Shown here one piece after another: positions 60,783 to 64,000 of a stretch of DNA of 64,000 nt. The DNA is taken from NCBI RefSeq assembly GCF_026625125.1, contig NZ_CP113097.1:3286001-3350000 (forward strand), written 5' to 3'. The notes under the pieces are model-generated. The model made no database searches and had not been told where the DNA came from. It was given only the letters and a program-made list of their open reading frames with translations. The position numbers were made by a program, and so were the translations under genes. This DNA is from Pseudomonas putida (lineage in GTDB: Bacteria; Pseudomonadota; Gammaproteobacteria; Pseudomonadales; Pseudomonadaceae). Position 1 is the stretch's first letter, and each line of letters starts with the position of its first letter.

Positions 60783-63263
60783 TCATCGGCCGCGCAGGTC
60801 TTCGAAGAACGCCTGCCGGCCATCCACCTGGCTCGAAGCACGTGGCGCCGCGGCCGCTTCGCCGCTGGCCGCCTCGACGTGCCAATAGCAGTGCTTGGCG
60901 GCGCGCGTGACCGCCACATAGGCCAAGCGCTGTACCTCTTCCTTTTGCGCGGTGTCGAACGGTTGGGCATCACCGGCACGGCCAAGGCCAGCATGGCGAT
61001 ACACCTGGTTCTTGTATGGCGAGCTGGTCAGGTACTGGCAATCGCCGAGCATGAACACGGCATCGGCCTGCAGCCCCTTGGCGCTGTGGTAGGTCAGCTG
61101 GCGAAGACGCCGCTGTTCGGGCGGCAATGCCGCTTCGTCTTGCAGCACCCCGGCCAGGTGCTCGCTCATCAAGGCTTTGTCGGCGCCCTTGCGGTACAGC
61201 ATCATCACCGATTCGCCACGCTGGTAATGTTCGATCAGCGTCTGGCCAAGCACCGCTTCGTCACGTTCGCATACCTTCACTGGCGATACCGGCAACTCGG
61301 CGGCAGGGCCCGCGGCCCGGGCCTTCTTGCCGGTGATCGATGGCGCGCCCTTGACCAGATGCTCGGCAGCCTCGATGACCAGTTGCTGAGAGCGGTAATT
61401 GTCGACCAGCATCACCCGCGTGTTGGCCGGCGACGGGAAGGTCTTGGTGAACTCCATGAAGTATTTTGGCGAACTGCCACGCCAGCCATAGATGGACTGC
61501 CAATCGTCACCCACGCATAGCAGAGAAGAATACTGGGCGTTGCGCCCGGTGTGCATGCCCGGTCCGCGGCGGCGGATCTCCGCGAGGCTGGCACGCAGCC
61601 AGCTGACGATCTGCGGCGAAACGTCCTGGAACTCGTCGATCATCAGATGCGCCAAGGGCCTGAGCAACGGGTCGGGCAACAGGTGCAGGTTTTCCGGATT
61701 GTTCTCACCGAACAGGGCGAACATGCGGTTGTAGCTCATCACCGGCGGCGACTGGTCGAGCAGATGCGACTCGAGGGCCTTCCAGTACAGTGCCAGCGCC
61801 TCGAAGAACAATGCGTCGCTGTCGCCGGAGGGGAAACGCATCGCCGCCACCGCAGTGTTGACCTCAAGGCCGAGGTTTTCGATGAAGTTGGCAGCACCGA
61901 CGAAGGCATCGAGCAACGGCGCCGGGGCCAGTTCGCCCTTGACCTTGTACTCGAACCCGGGGCCCGCGACCGCGTCGCCGGCCAGCGAGGCGGCCAGGCG
62001 CCGGGCCATCGCATAGTTGTCCAGCCAGATCAGCGGCCTGTCGCAGAACGCCTGCAGCAACGTGCGCTTGACCGCCCATTCGGCACGTACGCCAAGCTTG
62101 GCACCCGGGCGCTGGTACTGTGCGCTTTCCGACGGGTCGAACCCAAGCACCACCCAGGCATCCAGGCCTTCCAGGCCTTCCAGGCGGCCATGCACATGGA
62201 AGCGGCTGCCCCGGATATCGACCGTTTCACGGCACGGCTCGATACCCTTGATCGGCCACACGCCCGCCGCGAACCACAGGTCCTCGATCACGTCGCACAG
62301 CTCTTCGTCACGCTGGGCAGCCAGCTGCGTCACCTGCACGCGTTTCTGCACGTCGGGGTGGTCCGGGTCCAGCGGCTTGAGCTGCAGGGCATCACGCCGC
62401 AGGGTCGCGATGATTTCTGCAAAGCGCGGGCTTTCGGCGAGCAGGTCGCGATAGCACAGATTGAGCTGCTGGCGCTGGGCGTCGTTCAGGCGCAGGTCGA
62501 ACAGGTTGCTTTCGGCGTCCGCCTCACGCCCCGCTGGCATGTCGTTGCCCAGGGTCTCGAATGCACGCACCTGGCCAAAGCCCGGCAGGCTGCGGACCAG
62601 CGGCAGGATGCGGGAGTGGAAGGTACGTACCAGCTCGCGGGCACGCGCCGGCGGCAGGTCCAGCTGCCACAGCGAGAACACCTGCACCAGGCGCTTGATG
62701 AAATCCTTGCGAGACTCACGGGTGAAGGTGACGACCGTCATCGCGTCCAGCTCGTAGCCCAGGTAATGGCGCAGCAGCAGGATGCGCAACACCAGCGACG
62801 TGGACTTGCCGGCCCCTGCCCCAGCCACCACGCAGGTGGAGGGCGTGTCGCTGAATATCAGCTTCCATTGAGCGGCACTGGGCTGCGCCTGAGCGGGCAA
62901 CCGCTGGGCTACATCGGCCTTGAAGCGCTTTTTCAGCTCGGTGGTCAGCGGCAGGCGCCAGTCGTCGAACAACAGGTCATCCCGGCCAGGTACTGCCGCG
63001 CTCTCAGGGCGCGAATCGCGAATCACCAGGACCTGGCGGCCCGCCTCATAACCTTCCACCCGCCCACGCTCGAAACCTTCGCGTACGCCATCAGCGTGGC
63101 CGCTGCGCTGGCCGGTGGCATGGCCCAGAAACCAGGAGTCACGGTGTTGCGCCTGCAAGCGGCTCAGGCCACGGCCCAAAAGCCGTGCGGCCAAGCGGCG
63201 CAGCCAAGGCAATTGTGCGGGCGGGGTCAGGTCGGCAGGGGCCTGGGGTTGCTCGTGGGCCAC
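60783..63263 (-). CDS. UvrD/Rep-like SF1A DNA helicase
   Basis: This 826-residue protein has the superfamily 1 helicase motifs in order: motif I VVAGAGAGKSTSLV, motif Ia VVTFTREA-like VVTFTRESRKDF, motif II DEFQDVS, motif III VGDDWQSIYGWRG, motif IV VDNYRSQQ, motif V LTYHSAKGLQADAVF and motif VI LAYVAVTRA. So it should move on single-stranded DNA with ATP. The first 110 residues are a basic extension with a glycine-rich GHADGVREGFERGRVEGYEA block not present in UvrD. A GTG at 63263 with GGAG upstream is chosen; an ATG at 63296 without such a site is possible. It lies alone between the toxin and pirin genes. Specific role unknown. Confidence 0.85.
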   Translation of the reverse strand: MAHEQPQAPADLTPPAQLPWLRRLAARLLGRGLSRLQAQHRDSWFLGHATGQRSGHADGVREGFERGRVEGYEAGRQVLVIRDSRPESAAVPGRDDLLFDDWRLPLTTELKKRFKADVAQRLPAQAQPSAAQWKLIFSDTPSTCVVAGAGAGKSTSLVLRILLLRHYLGYELDAMTVVTFTRESRKDFIKRLVQVFSLWQLDLPPARARELVRTFHSRILPLVRSLPGFGQVRAFETLGNDMPAGREADAESNLFDLRLNDAQRQQLNLCYRDLLAESPRFAEIIATLRRDALQLKPLDPDHPDVQKRVQVTQLAAQRDEELCDVIEDLWFAAGVWPIKGIEPCRETVDIRGSRFHVHGRLEGLEGLDAWVVLGFDPSESAQYQRPGAKLGVRAEWAVKRTLLQAFCDRPLIWLDNYAMARRLAASLAGDAVAGPGFEYKVKGELAPAPLLDAFVGAANFIENLGLEVNTAVAAMRFPSGDSDALFFEALALYWKALESHLLDQSPPVMSYNRMFALFGENNPENLHLLPDPLLRPLAHLMIDEFQDVSPQIVSWLRASLAEIRRRGPGMHTGRNAQYSSLLCVGDDWQSIYGWRGSSPKYFMEFTKTFPSPANTRVMLVDNYRSQQLVIEAAEHLVKGAPSITGKKARAAGPAAELPVSPVKVCERDEAVLGQTLIEHYQRGESVMMLYRKGADKALMSEHLAGVLQDEAALPPEQRRLRQLTYHSAKGLQADAVFMLGDCQYLTSSPYKNQVYRHAGLGRAGDAQPFDTAQKEEVQRLAYVAVTRAAKHCYWHVEAASGEAAAAPRASSQVDGRQAFFEDLRGR

Positions 63264-63482
63264 GGTCACTCCGTTGAAAATCGAAACGACGTGCATGTTC
63301 GCCGCATCGGCAAAAAATCGCCAGCGAATGCTTGCAGATCAGTGGATTAGGCGATGAACCGCACAAATCACTTCGGCCAAATATATCCAATTAAACGATC
63401 ATAATCAGCCGATATTTACGCTTATTTTCGATCTTTCTTTCAAGCATCATGGCCCCATTCCACCCATTCAAGGAGCACGATC

Positions 63483-64000
63483 ATGCTGCAACTGCGACCT
63501 TTCGAAGGCCTTGGCCATGCCAACCACGGCTGGCTCGATGCCCGTCACCACTTCTCGTTCGCCGAGTACCACGACCCGGCGCGCATGCACTGGGGCAACC
63601 TGCGAGTCTGGAACGATGACCTGATCGCCGCCGGCAGCGGGTTCCCACCGCACCCACACCGCGACATGGAAATCATCACCTATGTGCGTGAAGGCGCCAT
63701 CACTCACCAGGACAGCCTGGGCAACAAAGGCCGCACCGAAGCCGGCGATGTCCAGGTCATGAGCGCCGGTACAGGCATCGTGCACAGCGAGTACAACCTG
63801 GAAGACATCGATACCCGTATTTTCCAGATCTGGATCGTGCCGGAACGCGTCGGCGAGGCGCCGTCATGGGGCACTCGGCCGTTCCCCAAAGGCGAGCGCG
63901 CCGAAGGCTTCGTGACCCTGGCCAGCGGCCGTGCGGGGGATGAAGAAAGCCTGCAGATCCGCACCGATGCGCGCCTGGTGGCGGCGACCCTGCGGGCAGG
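63483..64000 (+). CDS. Pirin-family protein, C-terminus cut by window edge
   Basis: The first 172 residues of a bicupin protein are visible and the frame runs off the right edge. The metal site of the N-terminal cupin is intact: His pair and Glu neighbourhood in PPHPHRDMEIITYV and the later His in GTGIVHSEYN. That matches pirins, which bind Fe and in bacteria act as quercetinase-like dioxygenases or regulators. AAGGAG lies seven bases before the ATG at 63483. The upstream gap to the divergent helicase gene (63297-63482) holds no further gene that I can see. Confidence 0.9.
   Translation, partial: MLQLRPFEGLGHANHGWLDARHHFSFAEYHDPARMHWGNLRVWNDDLIAAGSGFPPHPHRDMEIITYVREGAITHQDSLGNKGRTEAGDVQVMSAGTGIVHSEYNLEDIDTRIFQIWIVPERVGEAPSWGTRPFPKGERAEGFVTLASGRAGDEESLQIRTDARLVAATLRA

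Noticed and set aside
61551..63350. Plus-strand frame of 599 residues over the helicase gene
   Set aside because: Antisense shadow; the helicase on the other strand has seven helicase motifs in order.
1..64000. tRNA, rRNA, insertion sequence or prophage genes
   Set aside because: Looked for by eye among frames and gaps; no transposase, integrase or tRNA-like cloverleaf was recognised.

Overview
The window is GC-rich, gene-dense chromosomal DNA of the Pseudomonas putida group type. I infer this from the gene families: OprB next to a PQQ glucose dehydrogenase, RND pump plus two-component pair, curlin subunits, DUF6543/NEL-type LRR toxins, and the short inverted repeat built on GCCGGCAAGCCGGC. 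No rRNA, tRNA, CRISPR array, transposase or prophage gene was seen.

Layout. 1-7125 (minus): an exopolysaccharide locus resembling the export/regulatory part of PEP-CTERM/exosortase-type loci (tyrosine kinase cut by the left edge, chain-length protein, outer-membrane beta-barrel, SLBB export protein), a GT61 glycosyltransferase, a FemAB/GNAT-like protein, and a 58-residue secreted protein with a sorting-signal-like C-terminus. 7439-11227: a large DUF6543/LRR toxin-like protein. 11234-18705: GGDEF-EAL protein, NADP-type aldehyde dehydrogenase, VOC protein, unknown protein, ilvA with a previously hidden leader peptide/attenuator, and a PACE efflux gene. 19017-27319: wecB-nfrB-nfrA-DUF4434-diguanylate cyclase, a compact operon matching the c-di-GMP-controlled Nfr (phage N4 receptor) glycan pathway of E. 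coli. 27341-35282: delta-60 repeat protein, histidine kinase/response regulator, and a divergent RND pump. 35364-36391: HU and MobA.

36605-42280: a sigma54-type promoter followed by two related secreted proteins, CsgB-like and CsgA-like curlin subunits, and a strong terminator; no csgEFG is present here. 42506-46335: PQQ glucose dehydrogenase and OprB porin. 46335-51148: a likely catabolic cluster of an M20 deacylase, DUF1028 protein, flavin monooxygenase, RidA and LysR regulator. 51335-55713: VOC proteins, an unknown protein, an MHS-family transporter and an alpha/beta hydrolase without its nucleophilic serine. 55898-60775: a 1625-residue toxin with a NEL E3-ligase-type catalytic cysteine. 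60783-64000: UvrD-like helicase and the start of a pirin.

Three separate surface-polymer systems (EPS locus, Nfr glycan, curli-like fibre) and two c-di-GMP enzymes suggest that much of this segment serves attachment and biofilm. Functions are assigned by reading motifs and family resemblance; no database search was run.
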